Shown: positions 16,856 through 26,714 of the stretch, in pieces
How the letters are laid out: every line of letters starts with the position of its first letter
Position numbering within the stretch: the first letter of the stretch is position 1
Source: Galbibacter marinus
GTDB lineage: Bacteria > Bacteroidota > Bacteroidia > Flavobacteriales > Flavobacteriaceae
Reading direction: 5' to 3'
Assembly (NCBI RefSeq): GCF_000300875.1
Contig: NZ_AMSG01000004.1
Coordinates: forward strand, 124,001-188,000
Length of the DNA: 64,000 bases
Notes under the pieces: model-generated
What the model was told of the DNA's origin: nothing
Databases searched by the model: none
The model's input: only the letters and a program-made list of their open reading frames with translations
Position numbers and translations under genes: made by a program

Positions 16856-18322
16856 GACATATTGTACAAAGTTAAGATCGATGCCGTATACGGCAATACC
16901 GATACGCATATCAATGCGGTGCACTTCGATTCTAGGAAGGTGTCCTTGGATGATGTGTTTGTTGCCGTTCCTGGTACTGCGGTGGATGGTCATGATTATA
17001 TCACAAAGGCTATTGAGAGCGGTGCAATTGCGGTGATTTGTGAGCGTTTACCTGCTGAACTCATCAATGGGGTAACATATATTAGCGTTGAAAGTGCACA
17101 CCATGCCTTGGCTATTATGGCTTCTAACTTTTATGATAATCCATCTAAGAATTTAAAGCTTATAGGGGTTACTGGTACCAATGGAAAAACAACCATCGCT
17201 AGCCTATTATATGAGCTCTTTAAAAAAGCAGGTTATAAAACTGGTCTTCTCTCTACTGTAAAAGTGATGGTAGGTCAAGATAGACACCCAGCCACACATA
17301 CTACACCAGATCCAATGGCTATCAATGGATATTTAAAATCCATGAATTTGGCTGGGGTGGAATACTGTTTTATGGAAGTGAGTTCTCATGGGATTGATCA
17401 ACAACGTACTGCCGGTCTTGAATTTGTAGCAGGTGTATTTAGTAATTTGACACATGATCACCTAGATTATCACAACAGTTTTGCAGCCTACCGAGATGTT
17501 AAGAAAAGATTTTTCGATGAGCTCTCTCCAAAGGCTTTTGCACTGATAAATGTGGATGATAAAAATGGGGCTTTTATGCTCCAAAATAGCAAGGCTAGAA
17601 AGGTGACTTATGCTTTAAAAACCTATGCTGATTACAAGGCACAAATTCTAGAAAATCAATTCCACGGGTTACTACTTAAAATTGATAACAATGAGGTTTG
17701 GTCTAAGTTAATTGGAAATTTCAATGCCTATAATTTATTGGCGGTTTACGCTGTGGCCATTGAGCTTGGATTGGAAAAAATAGAAGTGCTTCAGTATTTA
17801 AGTGAATTGGAGAGTGTAGGTGGAAGGTTTCAGTATTTTATTTCACAAAGTGAAATTACAGCAATTGTGGATTACGCACATACGCCAGATGCCTTAAAGA
17901 ATGTCTTAGAAACAATCAATACCATTCGAACTGGTAATGAGAGCTTAATTACAGTGGTAGGTTGTGGTGGTGATCGCGATGCAACCAAACGACCTCTGAT
18001 GGCCAATATAGCCGCTTCACTAAGCAGTAAAGCCATATTTACCTCGGATAACCCGAGAACAGAGGATCCGGAGAAAATATTGCAGGAGATGGAGGCTGGT
18101 GTAGAACCTCAATTTTACAATAAAACCTTAACCATTTTGGATAGAAGACAAGCCATACGAACTGCTTGTCAACTGGCGCAAAAGAATGACATTATATTAA
18201 TCGCAGGGAAAGGACATGAGAACTATCAGGAAATAAATGGAGTTCGCAGAGAATTTGATGATATGAAAATTGTAACAGAACTACTAAATAATATGAATCA
18301 ACATTCCCAAGGGAATGTATAA
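16841..18322 (+). CDS. murE: UDP-MurNAc-tripeptide synthetase (meso-DAP adding)
   Basis: Cytoplasmic ligase adding the third stem-peptide residue to UDP-MurNAc-L-Ala-D-Glu. The 493 residues have the ATP-binding motif GVTGTNGKTT (about 109-118) and the Mur-ligase blocks NLTHDHLDYH and VDYAHTPDAL. The amino-acid recognition motif DNPR (SDNPRTEDP) indicates meso-diaminopimelate as substrate. The GTG start overlaps the ftsI stop, indicating coupling. An inverted repeat lies in the last codons. It is followed 29 bases later by mraY. Confidence 0.96.
   Translation: MIVLKDILYKVKIDAVYGNTDTHINAVHFDSRKVSLDDVFVAVPGTAVDGHDYITKAIESGAIAVICERLPAELINGVTYISVESAHHALAIMASNFYDNPSKNLKLIGVTGTNGKTTIASLLYELFKKAGYKTGLLSTVKVMVGQDRHPATHTTPDPMAINGYLKSMNLAGVEYCFMEVSSHGIDQQRTAGLEFVAGVFSNLTHDHLDYHNSFAAYRDVKKRFFDELSPKAFALINVDDKNGAFMLQNSKARKVTYALKTYADYKAQILENQFHGLLLKIDNNEVWSKLIGNFNAYNLLAVYAVAIELGLEKIEVLQYLSELESVGGRFQYFISQSEITAIVDYAHTPDALKNVLETINTIRTGNESLITVVGCGGDRDATKRPLMANIAASLSSKAIFTSDNPRTEDPEKILQEMEAGVEPQFYNKTLTILDRRQAIRTACQLAQKNDIILIAGKGHENYQEINGVRREFDDMKIVTELLNNMNQHSQGNV
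18301..18318. repeat. Inverted repeat at the murE 3' end
   Basis: ACATTCCC-AA-GGGAATGT is a perfect 8-bp inverted repeat in the last murE codons, 33 bases before mraY. There is no T tract, so it is not a classical terminator. It could be an operator, an RNA stem affecting mraY, or chance. Confidence 0.5.
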
Positions 18323-18351
18323 TGAGATAATTAAAGGATAGACGATAACGT

Positions 18352-19581
18352 ATGTTGTATTATTTGTTTGAATTTTTAGAAAATGAGTATGATTTCCCTG
18401 GAGCAGGGCTGTTTCAGTTCTTGACCTTTAGGGCTGCTGCTGCGGTGTTGTTGTCTTTATTGATCTCCACCATTTTCGGAAAGCGAATCATCAATTATCT
18501 AAGATCACAACAAATTGGAGAAAGTGTTAGGGAGTTAGGCTTGCAGGGGCAGACACAAAAAGCGGGAACGCCTACCATGGGTGGGATCATAATCATTTTA
18601 TCAACCCTGATTCCAGTGCTATTATTTTCTAAGCTTGACAATATTTATATCATCATTCTCATAGTGACGACTCTTTGGATGGGTGTGATTGGCTTTGTGG
18701 ATGATTATATCAAAATATTTAAAAGAGATAAGGAAGGTTTAAAAGGAAGATTTAAAATTCTTGGTCAGATTGGTATTGGAATTATCGTAGGAGCCACACT
18801 TTATTTTCATCCCCAGGTAACTGTTAAGGAGGAACTAAAGCTTACCAATGCCACTGAGGTGGTTTCCACAGGAACAAAGACTGAGTATGGAGAGGAAGAG
18901 AAATCAACTAAGACCACTATTCCTTTTGTGAAAAATAATGAATTTGATTACGCCATGCTTGTACAGTGGCTTGGAGATAACTATAAAAGTTATGCTTGGC
19001 TAATCTTTATTCCAGTGGTGATTTTTATCATTACTGCCGTGTCAAATGGAGCAAATTTGACAGATGGAATTGATGGCTTAGCCGCTGGGACATCGGCCAT
19101 AATAGTTATCACCTTGGGTATTTTCGCTTGGGTCTCTGGTAATATCATATTTTCTGATTATTTGAACATTATGTATATCCCTAGGGTCGGTGAAATTACA
19201 GTCTTTATAGCAGCATTTGCTGGGGGGCTTGTAGGATTTTTATGGTATAATGCCTTTCCGGCTCAAGTGTTCATGGGTGATACAGGAAGCTTGACCATAG
19301 GAGGGATTATTGCGGTTATTGCGATCGCTATTCGTAAGGAATGGTTGATTCCTATTATGTGTGGAATTTTCCTAGCCGAGAACTTATCAGTGGTATTGCA
19401 GGTAAGTTACTTTAAGTACACTAAGAAAAAATTTGGAGAGGGACGTCGTGTGTTTTTAATGGCACCTCTTCATCATCACTACCAAAAGAAGGGTTATCAC
19501 GAGAGTAAAATCGTAACTCGATTTTGGATTGTGGGCATATTGCTAGCCATTATAACTATTGTCACTCTAAAACTAAGATAG
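18352..19581 (+). CDS. mraY: Phospho-N-acetylmuramoyl-pentapeptide transferase
   Basis: Inner-membrane enzyme that makes lipid I from UDP-MurNAc-pentapeptide and undecaprenyl phosphate. The 409 residues show the motifs [45 protein letters not shown] and [13 protein letters not shown] hydrophilic insertion of about 60 residues ([29 protein letters not shown]...) separates two membrane segments; an insertion here is seen in Bacteroidota MraY but not in E. coli. The stop TAG is directly followed by the murD ATG with no gap. Confidence 0.96.
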   Translation: MLYYLFEFLENEYDFPGAGLFQFLTFRAAAAVLLSLLISTIFGKRIINYLRSQQIGESVRELGLQGQTQKAGTPTMGGIIIILSTLIPVLLFSKLDNIYIIILIVTTLWMGVIGFVDDYIKIFKRDKEGLKGRFKILGQIGIGIIVGATLYFHPQVTVKEELKLTNATEVVSTGTKTEYGEEEKSTKTTIPFVKNNEFDYAMLVQWLGDNYKSYAWLIFIPVVIFIITAVSNGANLTDGIDGLAAGTSAIIVITLGIFAWVSGNIIFSDYLNIMYIPRVGEITVFIAAFAGGLVGFLWYNAFPAQVFMGDTGSLTIGGIIAVIAIAIRKEWLIPIMCGIFLAENLSVVLQVSYFKYTKKKFGEGRRVFLMAPLHHHYQKKGYHESKIVTRFWIVGILLAIITIVTLKLR

Positions 19582-20913
19582 ATGCTGTTGGTTGTACTAG
19601 GCGGTGGTGAGAGTGGAGTTGGTAGCGCCATATTGGCAAAAAAACACGGGTTTGATATTTTTCTTTCCGATAAAGGTAAGATTAAAGATCACTATAAAAA
19701 CGTTCTTGTAGATTTTGGAATTAATTGGGAGGATGAAAAGCATACGGAGGCTGATATTTTAAAGGCTGATTTAGTTGTGAAAAGCCCTGGAATACCTGAT
19801 AGCGCTCCCCTTATAGTAAAGCTTTTAGAGCTAGGGGTGCCGGTTATCTCTGAGATTGAGTTTGCATCGCGCTATACGGATGCTATGCTTATCGGGATTA
19901 CTGGGAGTAATGGGAAAACCACCACAACGATGTTAACCAATCACTTGCTATCTGCTGGTGGATTGAAGGTAGGTATGGCAGGAAACATAGGTGACAGTTT
20001 TGCGCAGATGGTTGCTCAAAGGGACTTGGATTACTACGTGCTTGAAATTAGTAGTTTTCAGCTCGATGGAATTGAGGATTTTGCTCCGCATATCGCTATT
20101 GTAACCAATATAACCCCTGATCATTTGGATCGTTATGATTACAAATTTGAAAATTATATCGCTTCAAAGTTTAGGATTACAATGAATCAAACTGAAGAGG
20201 ATTATCTGATTTACGATTATGACGATCCAGTGATTGCAGAGTGGTTGCAAAACAACAAAATACATGCCCGACTTCTTCCATTTTCCATAGAAAAGAAACT
20301 TGAACAAGGCGCATATTTAGAAGATAATAAAATAGTAATAACGATAGATAAACACCATTTTCAGATGTCAACAGATACTTTAGCACTTGAAGGAAAACAC
20401 AATGTTAAGAATGCAATGGCGGCTTCAACAGTAGCCCAATTGCTGAAAATTAGAAAGGCTACTATTCGTGAAAGCCTAGAGAATTTTCAAGGTGCAGAGC
20501 ACCGACTAGAAAAAGTACTAAAGATTCAAAATGTTCATTACATCAATGATTCTAAGGCTACCAATGTCAATGCCACCTATTATGCTCTTGATAGCATGAG
20601 TACTCCTACTGTATGGATTGTAGGAGGTCAAGACAAAGGGAATGATTATCTAACCCTTATGCCACTTGTAAGAGAAAAGGTTAAAGCGATCGTTTGTCTT
20701 GGGTGGGATAATGCTAAGATCATTGAAACTTTTGGAAGTGTTGTGGAGTTTATAGTGGAGACAACCTCCATGGAGGATGCTGTTAGAGTAAGTAAAGAAG
20801 TAGCACAACCAGGTGATTCAGTGTTATTATCACCAGCATGTGCTTCATTCGATCTGTTTTTGAATTATCAAGACAGAGGAGATCAGTTTAAAGAACAAGT
20901 AAGAAAATTATAA
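19582..20913 (+). CDS. murD: UDP-MurNAc-L-alanine:D-glutamate ligase
   Basis: Cytoplasmic ligase adding D-Glu to UDP-MurNAc-L-Ala. The 443 residues have an N-terminal Rossmann segment (VVLGGGESGVGSAILAKKHG), the ATP loop GITGSNGKTTT (about 111-121), NITPDHLDRY and INDSKATNVNATYYAL. The C-terminal LLSPACASFDLFLNYQDRGDQFKEQV is a MurD hallmark. It starts at the base following the mraY stop, so the two are translationally linked. ftsW follows after 10 bases. Confidence 0.96.
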   Translation: MLLVVLGGGESGVGSAILAKKHGFDIFLSDKGKIKDHYKNVLVDFGINWEDEKHTEADILKADLVVKSPGIPDSAPLIVKLLELGVPVISEIEFASRYTDAMLIGITGSNGKTTTTMLTNHLLSAGGLKVGMAGNIGDSFAQMVAQRDLDYYVLEISSFQLDGIEDFAPHIAIVTNITPDHLDRYDYKFENYIASKFRITMNQTEEDYLIYDYDDPVIAEWLQNNKIHARLLPFSIEKKLEQGAYLEDNKIVITIDKHHFQMSTDTLALEGKHNVKNAMAASTVAQLLKIRKATIRESLENFQGAEHRLEKVLKIQNVHYINDSKATNVNATYYALDSMSTPTVWIVGGQDKGNDYLTLMPLVREKVKAIVCLGWDNAKIIETFGSVVEFIVETTSMEDAVRVSKEVAQPGDSVLLSPACASFDLFLNYQDRGDQFKEQVRKL

Positions 20914-20923
20914 TAGTATAAAG

Positions 20924-22126
20924 GTGCAGGAGATTTTTAAAAATATCAAAGGAGATAAAGCGATTTGGGCTGTAGTGGCACTTTTGGCCTTGTTTTCTTT
21001 TTTACCAGTGTACAGTGCTAGTACCAACCTCGTTTATGTGGTCGGTAGTGGAACTACATTTGGTTACCTGCTCAAACATGGTTTTTTATTGTTACTTGGT
21101 CTTGGGATTATCTATGCGATCCATCAAATTCCTTATAATTACTTTAAGGGACTTTCGATCATCGCCATGCCCATTACCATTTTGCTGTTAGTATACACTT
21201 TGGCTCAGGGGACCACCATTGGTGGAGCCAATGCGAGCCGCTGGATCCAAGTGCCATTTGTTGGTATAAGTTTTCAGCCCTCTACCTTGGCAAGCATTGT
21301 TTTGCTAACTCACGTGGCGAGGTATCTCTCCAAGATGAAAAATCAAACAATACGCTTTAAAGATAGCATCCTGCCGCTTTGGATTCCAGTATTTGTGTTT
21401 TTAGTACTGATACTTCCAGCGAATTTTTCCACCACAGCGATCCTGTTTTTTATGGTACTTGTGTTGTGCTTTTTAGGAGGCTATCCTTGGAAGTATTTAA
21501 TGGCTGTAGTGGGGGCTGGGGTTGTGGTGCTCAGTATGTTTGTGCTTACTGCTAAAGCATTTCCAGGACTGTTTCCAAATAGGGTAGATACCTGGATTAA
21601 TAGGGTTGAGAATTTTGCGGACGGTAAGGATACTGGAGAGGATTACCAGATTGAGCGGGCTAAAATAGCCATTGCTACTGGAGGGGTGGTTGGAGTTGGA
21701 GCAGGAAAGAGTATAATGAAGAATTTTTTACCTCAGAGTTCATCGGATTTTATATATGCAATTATTGTAGAGGAGTATGGTTTAGTAGGAGGTTTTGTAA
21801 TCATAGCCATATATCTCTTATTGCTTTTTAGAATCATTATTGTTGCCCATAAAGCCAATTCGACTTTTGGAAAATTGCTGGTCATTGCCGTTGGGCTGCC
21901 CATTGTTTTTCAGGCTTTTATAAATATGGCCGTTGCGGTGGAATTGTTGCCTGTAACTGGTCAGACACTTCCCTTGATTAGTAGTGGAGGAACCTCGATT
22001 TGGATGACCTGTTTGGCCATTGGGATTATTTTGAGTGTAAGTTCAAAAAGACAAGAAGAATTAGAGTTAGAAGAACAAGATATAGATAACCAAAATCCAT
22101 TAGATATTTTAAGTGAACAGTTATAG
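20924..22126 (+). CDS. ftsW: Septal peptidoglycan glycosyltransferase FtsW
   Basis: SEDS-family membrane protein that polymerises lipid II at the septum with FtsI. The 400 residues form about ten membrane segments and include [52 protein letters not shown] and [17 protein letters not shown]. The start codon is GTG (20924). A short acidic tail ([16 protein letters not shown]) ends the protein. The 3' end overlaps the murG start by 14 bases. Confidence 0.95.
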   Translation: MQEIFKNIKGDKAIWAVVALLALFSFLPVYSASTNLVYVVGSGTTFGYLLKHGFLLLLGLGIIYAIHQIPYNYFKGLSIIAMPITILLLVYTLAQGTTIGGANASRWIQVPFVGISFQPSTLASIVLLTHVARYLSKMKNQTIRFKDSILPLWIPVFVFLVLILPANFSTTAILFFMVLVLCFLGGYPWKYLMAVVGAGVVVLSMFVLTAKAFPGLFPNRVDTWINRVENFADGKDTGEDYQIERAKIAIATGGVVGVGAGKSIMKNFLPQSSSDFIYAIIVEEYGLVGGFVIIAIYLLLLFRIIIVAHKANSTFGKLLVIAVGLPIVFQAFINMAVAVELLPVTGQTLPLISSGGTSIWMTCLAIGIILSVSSKRQEELELEEQDIDNQNPLDILSEQL

Positions 22127-23219
22127 ATTTATAATATCAGGAGGAGGAACTGGAGGACATATATATCCAGCGATTGCTATAGCCAAGGAGCTAGAAGCAC
22201 GCTTTCCTGATGCCAAATTTCTATTTGTTGGCGCCAAGGATAAGATGGAAATGGAAAAGGTGCCTCAGGCAGGCTATGAGATTAAGGGCTTGTGGATCTC
22301 TGGATTACAGCGTAAACTTACCCTTAAGAACCTAATGTTTCCTTTTAAACTGATCCATAGTTTGATAAAGTCTAGATCTATAATAAAACGCTTTAAACCT
22401 GATATGGTGATCGGTACAGGTGGTTATGCAAGCGGTCCTTTATTAACCATGGCAGCCTCTAAGGGTATTCCAAGTGTGGTACAGGAACAGAATTCTTTTC
22501 CTGGGATCACCAATAAAGTTCTTGGTAAAAAGGTGCAGAAGATTTTTGTGGCTTATCAGGGACTGGAGCGTTATTTTCCTAAAGAAAAAATCGTAATCAC
22601 GGGTAACCCTGTTCGACAGGATTTGTTAAATCTCTCTGAGTACCAGGGAGCGGATGAAGGATTTTTTAGCAATACTACTGATCGTAAAACCCTGTTTATC
22701 ATGGGAGGAAGCCTGGGGGCTAGGAGGATTAATCAATTAGTAGAAAAGCAGCTAAACTTTTTCAAACAACACAACGTACAACTTATATGGCAATGTGGAA
22801 AGTTGTACTACCCAGAATACAAAAAATATCACAGTGAGTATGTGAAGGTGTATGATTTTATAAACGATATGAAATTGGCCTATGCGAGTGCTGATCTCAT
22901 TATATCACGCTCAGGAGCTATTTCAGTGTCTGAATTGGCCTTGGTAGGAAAACCAGTGTTTTTTATCCCTTCTCCCAATGTGGCGGAGGATCATCAAACC
23001 AAAAATGCGATGGCTGTGGCGGATAAACAAGCTGCCATACTGATTCCTGAGAATAGATTAGATGCAGAATTTGAAGATTCCTTTTTAAAAGTGCTCAGAA
23101 GCGAGGATTTGCAGCGATCACTTGGAGAGAATTTTAAAACTTTAGCATTGCCCAATGCAACAAAGGATATTGTAGATCATTTAGAACAACTATTAAAAAC
23201 TAAGAACGCAGCGATTTAA
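22113..23219 (+). CDS. murG: UDP-GlcNAc:lipid I N-acetylglucosaminyltransferase
   Basis: Peripheral inner-membrane GT28 enzyme converting lipid I to lipid II. The 368 residues begin [23 protein letters not shown] (donor-phosphate loop), followed by [38 protein letters not shown] and [28 protein letters not shown]. The start is GTG (22113) inside the ftsW 3' end. murC follows 5 bases after the stop. Confidence 0.96.
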   Translation: MNSYRFIISGGGTGGHIYPAIAIAKELEARFPDAKFLFVGAKDKMEMEKVPQAGYEIKGLWISGLQRKLTLKNLMFPFKLIHSLIKSRSIIKRFKPDMVIGTGGYASGPLLTMAASKGIPSVVQEQNSFPGITNKVLGKKVQKIFVAYQGLERYFPKEKIVITGNPVRQDLLNLSEYQGADEGFFSNTTDRKTLFIMGGSLGARRINQLVEKQLNFFKQHNVQLIWQCGKLYYPEYKKYHSEYVKVYDFINDMKLAYASADLIISRSGAISVSELALVGKPVFFIPSPNVAEDHQTKNAMAVADKQAAILIPENRLDAEFEDSFLKVLRSEDLQRSLGENFKTLALPNATKDIVDHLEQLLKTKNAAI

Positions 23220-23224
23220 TAACA

Positions 23225-24577
23225 ATGAGTTTAAATCAAACACATAACGTCTATTTCATTGGTATTGGAGGCATCGGTATGTCTGCACTAGCGCGTTATT
23301 TTAAATTCATAGGTAAAAACGTAGCTGGTTATGATCGTGTCGCTAGTCAAATCACGGATTCTCTTTTAGAGGATGGTATAGAGGTCCGCTTTGAGGATAA
23401 TGTGGAGCGTGTTGGGCCGGAGTTTAAGGATCCAAAGGCGACCTTGGTAGTGTATACCCCTGCGGTTAAAAATAATTCCCAGTTCGAGTTTTTTAGTAAT
23501 AATGGTTTTACCATTGAAAAAAGAGCTGCTGTTCTAGGTCGCATTACCAAGGATTCTTACTGTTTTGCAGTAGCTGGAACTCATGGTAAAACAACCACAA
23601 GTACTATTTTGGCCCATTTACTTCATGAGATCAAAACGCCTATAACCGCGTTTTTAGGAGGGGTATCTGAGAATTTTAATAGTAATTTCCTCATTGAAGG
23701 GTCACAGTATACGGTTGTGGAAGCTGATGAGTTTGATCGATCGTTTTTACACCTTTCCCCAACGGTTGCTTGTGTGACTTCTATGGATGCCGATCATTTG
23801 GATATCTATGGTGATAAGGAAAGCTTAACCCAGGCATTTAATGATTTTGCCGCACGATTAAAAGAAGGAGGGCAGATGTTTGTACGCTTCGGCCTGCCGC
23901 TAAAGGGTGCTACATTTGGATTGGAAGAAGAGGCTGACTATTCAGCTCAAAATATAACGATAACTGACTCAACCTACCAATTTGATTTCAAAACACCTTA
24001 TGAGACAATTTCAGGGGTGAAGTTCAACAAGCCTGGTGAGCACAATTTGTTGAACGCTCTGGCTGCAATGGCAATGGCGACTACTTTAGGCACCCCCCTA
24101 GGTCACATTGCCGAAGCCCTAGAAACTTTTAAGGGAATTAAACGCAGATTCACATATCACATTAATGAAAGTGATCTTGTTTACATCGATGACTATGCAC
24201 ATCACCCAACGGAAATTCAGGCTGTGCATCAAGCGGTGCGATCTGCTCACCCCAATAAGAAGGTTACCGTGGTTTTTCAACCACATTTATATAGTAGAAC
24301 AAAGGATTTTGCCCAAGAATTCGCAGAGAGCTTAGCCGATTTTGATGAAATAATCTTACTGGACATTTACCCTGCCCGAGAGCTACCCATAGAGGGGGTG
24401 GACTCCGAGTGGCTCCTTAGCTTAATCAACCATGGTTGTAAGCAAAAGGTTGCCAAGGAGGATCTTTGTGATGTGCTACAAAGGAGTACATCTGAAGTTT
24501 ACCTCACTTTAGGAGCAGGAGATATAGGACAAGAAGTTAATTCCGTAAAAGAAGTGTTAAGTGAAAAAGTATATTGA
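23225..24577 (+). CDS. murC: UDP-MurNAc:L-alanine ligase
   Basis: First Mur ligase, adding L-Ala to UDP-MurNAc. The 450 residues contain YFIGIGGIGMSALARYF, the ATP loop VAGTHGKTTTST, VVEADEFDRSFL, SMDADHLDIYGD and IDDYAHHPTEIQAVHQAV, all MurC-typical. The 3' end overlaps the ftsQ GTG start by 17 bases. Confidence 0.96.
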   Translation: MSLNQTHNVYFIGIGGIGMSALARYFKFIGKNVAGYDRVASQITDSLLEDGIEVRFEDNVERVGPEFKDPKATLVVYTPAVKNNSQFEFFSNNGFTIEKRAAVLGRITKDSYCFAVAGTHGKTTTSTILAHLLHEIKTPITAFLGGVSENFNSNFLIEGSQYTVVEADEFDRSFLHLSPTVACVTSMDADHLDIYGDKESLTQAFNDFAARLKEGGQMFVRFGLPLKGATFGLEEEADYSAQNITITDSTYQFDFKTPYETISGVKFNKPGEHNLLNALAAMAMATTLGTPLGHIAEALETFKGIKRRFTYHINESDLVYIDDYAHHPTEIQAVHQAVRSAHPNKKVTVVFQPHLYSRTKDFAQEFAESLADFDEIILLDIYPARELPIEGVDSEWLLSLINHGCKQKVAKEDLCDVLQRSTSEVYLTLGAGDIGQEVNSVKEVLSEKVY

Positions 24578-25280
24578 TTTTATAAAAGTATCCCTTGCGG
24601 TCATCGGACTAGTATTTCTGTTTTCTTTCTCAAATATGAGAAATAATAACAGGGAATTGGCGATGAATTCAGCCGTGGAATTTTTAAATGACGATGCTCA
24701 TTTTATTACCCGTAGCACGGTTAATAAATTGTTGATACAAAATAGGGACTCTGCTTCGGGGGTAACCAAAGATCAATTAGTTTTGAGTAAAGTAGAAGAA
24801 TCGCTCAACGCTCATAGTATGGTCGAGCATGCCGACGTGTATGTGTCTATAAATGGGGAGGTTGGGGCCAAAGTACGCCAACGTACCCCAATAGCAAGGG
24901 TCATTGGCGAACAGGAGTATTATATAGATTCGTACGGTAAAAAAATGCCATTATCACCTGTGTATTCAGCAAGAGTGCCATTAATCACTGGAAATAATGT
25001 TGATAAATCATGGTCATCTTTGTACGAATTGACGAAATATATATATGAGGATGATTTTTTGAAAAAGACAATAACGGGGATTCATTTAAAAGATCAGCAT
25101 TTTGAATTAGAGCTAAGAGAGGAGGATTTCACTCTTTTTATAGCTAGGGTTGATAACCTGGATTTAAAGTTCAACAACTTTAAGGCCTTCTATCAAAAGG
25201 GTAGAAATGACAAAACTCTAGGAAATTATAAAATGGTAAATCTCAGTTTTGATAATCAGGTAGTGTGTACCAAAAAGTAA
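24561..25280 (+). CDS. ftsQ: Cell division protein FtsQ
   Basis: Bitopic divisome protein between murC and ftsA. The 239 residues have one N-terminal membrane helix (FIKVSLAVIGLVFLFSFS, about 7-24) and a periplasmic part with POTRA-like features (VEESLNAHSMVEHADVYVSINGEVGAKVRQRTPIARVIGEQEYYIDSYGKKMPL). The start is GTG at 24561, overlapping murC. ftsA begins 3 bases after the stop. Assignment rests on position plus the FtsQ-like middle segment. Confidence 0.9.
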   Translation: MKKYIDFIKVSLAVIGLVFLFSFSNMRNNNRELAMNSAVEFLNDDAHFITRSTVNKLLIQNRDSASGVTKDQLVLSKVEESLNAHSMVEHADVYVSINGEVGAKVRQRTPIARVIGEQEYYIDSYGKKMPLSPVYSARVPLITGNNVDKSWSSLYELTKYIYEDDFLKKTITGIHLKDQHFELELREEDFTLFIARVDNLDLKFNNFKAFYQKGRNDKTLGNYKMVNLSFDNQVVCTKK

Positions 25281-25283
25281 GAT

Positions 25284-26648
25284 ATGGAAAATACTAAATA
25301 CGCGGTAGGATTAGATATTGGAACCACAAAGATTGTGGCGATGATTGGTCGTGAAAACGAATACGGTAAGATTGAAATACTTGGTATTGGAAAATCCAAA
25401 AGTTTGGGTGTTCATAGAGGGGTGGTTAATAATATTACTCAAACTATCCAGTCTATTCAGCAAGCAGTACAGGAGGCAGAAGGTGTTTCAGGTTTAAAGA
25501 TTAAAGACTGTGTTGTAGGCATAGCTGGTCAACATATTCGCTCTTTGCAGCACAGTGATTATATCACAAGACCAGATTCCGAGGAGGTAATCAATGAGGA
25601 TGATCTTGATAAGCTTTGTAATCAGGTGTATAAGCTGGTAATGTTACCAGGCGAGGAGATAATTCATGTGTTGCCACAGGAATATAAAATTGATGGGCAG
25701 GCAGAGATCAAAGAACCGATGGGGATGTACGGTGGACGATTGGAAGCAAACTTCCATGTTGTTGTTGGGCAGATCTCATCCATTCGAAATATTGGCCGTT
25801 GTGTGAAAAGCTCTGGGCTTGATCTAGCAGGTATAACACTCGAGCCTTTATCTGCTGCCAATGCTGTTTTAAGTCAAGAAGAAAAAGAAGCAGGGGTTGC
25901 ATTAATTGACATAGGAGGAGGAACCACTGATCTCGCGATATTTAAAGATGGCATTATTCGTCATACCGCAGTGATTCCATTTGGAGGAGGTGTAGTGACT
26001 GAAGATATTAAGGAAGGATGCTCCATAATTGAAAAGCAAGCAGAACTTCTAAAGATAAAATTTGGATCCGCATGGCCAGGAGAGAATAAGGAGAATGAAA
26101 TTGTTTCAATTCCTGGATTAAGAGGAAGGGAACCGAAAGAAATCTCACTCAAAAACTTGTCTAAGATAATTCATGCTCGTGTAGTGGAGATTATAGAACA
26201 GGTGTATGTGGAGATTAAGAATTATGGTCATGAAGATCAAAAGAAAAAACTAATCGCTGGAATTGTATTAACTGGAGGTGGAAGTCAATTAAAACACCTA
26301 AAACAACTAGTAGAATACATCACAGGGATGGATACTCGAATAGGGTATCCTAATGAGCATTTAGCAGGAGACTCGGATACAGAAATTGCGAGCCCTGTGT
26401 ATGCCACAGCCGTGGGACTAGTGATGAATGCGCTTCAGCAGCAAAAGCGAAATGCGACCTTTAAAGCTGAACCAACAGCACAGCCACAACTAGAAGATCA
26501 ACATCCGAATGTTGACAAAACTTTAGGCAACCAAGAGAGTATCGAAACTAAACCAACCCCCAAGCCTACCGCGCCACCACGAGAACGTAAATCGTTCCTA
26601 GAAAAGTGGTCAGAGAAGTTAAAGGATTTTTTAGATAATGCCGAGTAA
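25284..26648 (+). CDS. ftsA: Cell division protein FtsA
   Basis: Actin-like ATPase that tethers FtsZ filaments to the membrane. The 454 residues start with the phosphate-1 motif AVGLDIGTTKIVAMIG, then the 1C subdomain (CVVGIAGQHIRSLQHSDY), GVALIDIGGGTTDLAIF and the adenosine motif GIVLTGGGSQLKHL. The linker after ~390 is Pro/Gln rich (PTPKPTAPPRERK), and the C-terminal KSFLEKWSEKLKDFLDN is an amphipathic helix suited to membrane binding. ftsZ follows after 66 bases. Confidence 0.95.
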   Translation: MENTKYAVGLDIGTTKIVAMIGRENEYGKIEILGIGKSKSLGVHRGVVNNITQTIQSIQQAVQEAEGVSGLKIKDCVVGIAGQHIRSLQHSDYITRPDSEEVINEDDLDKLCNQVYKLVMLPGEEIIHVLPQEYKIDGQAEIKEPMGMYGGRLEANFHVVVGQISSIRNIGRCVKSSGLDLAGITLEPLSAANAVLSQEEKEAGVALIDIGGGTTDLAIFKDGIIRHTAVIPFGGGVVTEDIKEGCSIIEKQAELLKIKFGSAWPGENKENEIVSIPGLRGREPKEISLKNLSKIIHARVVEIIEQVYVEIKNYGHEDQKKKLIAGIVLTGGGSQLKHLKQLVEYITGMDTRIGYPNEHLAGDSDTEIASPVYATAVGLVMNALQQQKRNATFKAEPTAQPQLEDQHPNVDKTLGNQESIETKPTPKPTAPPRERKSFLEKWSEKLKDFLDNAE

Positions 26649-26714
26649 GTCATTGTCAAAAAAATTGTAAAAGAATTAAGTAGAAAATAGCAAAATAGGG
26701 TAAAACAAGTTATT

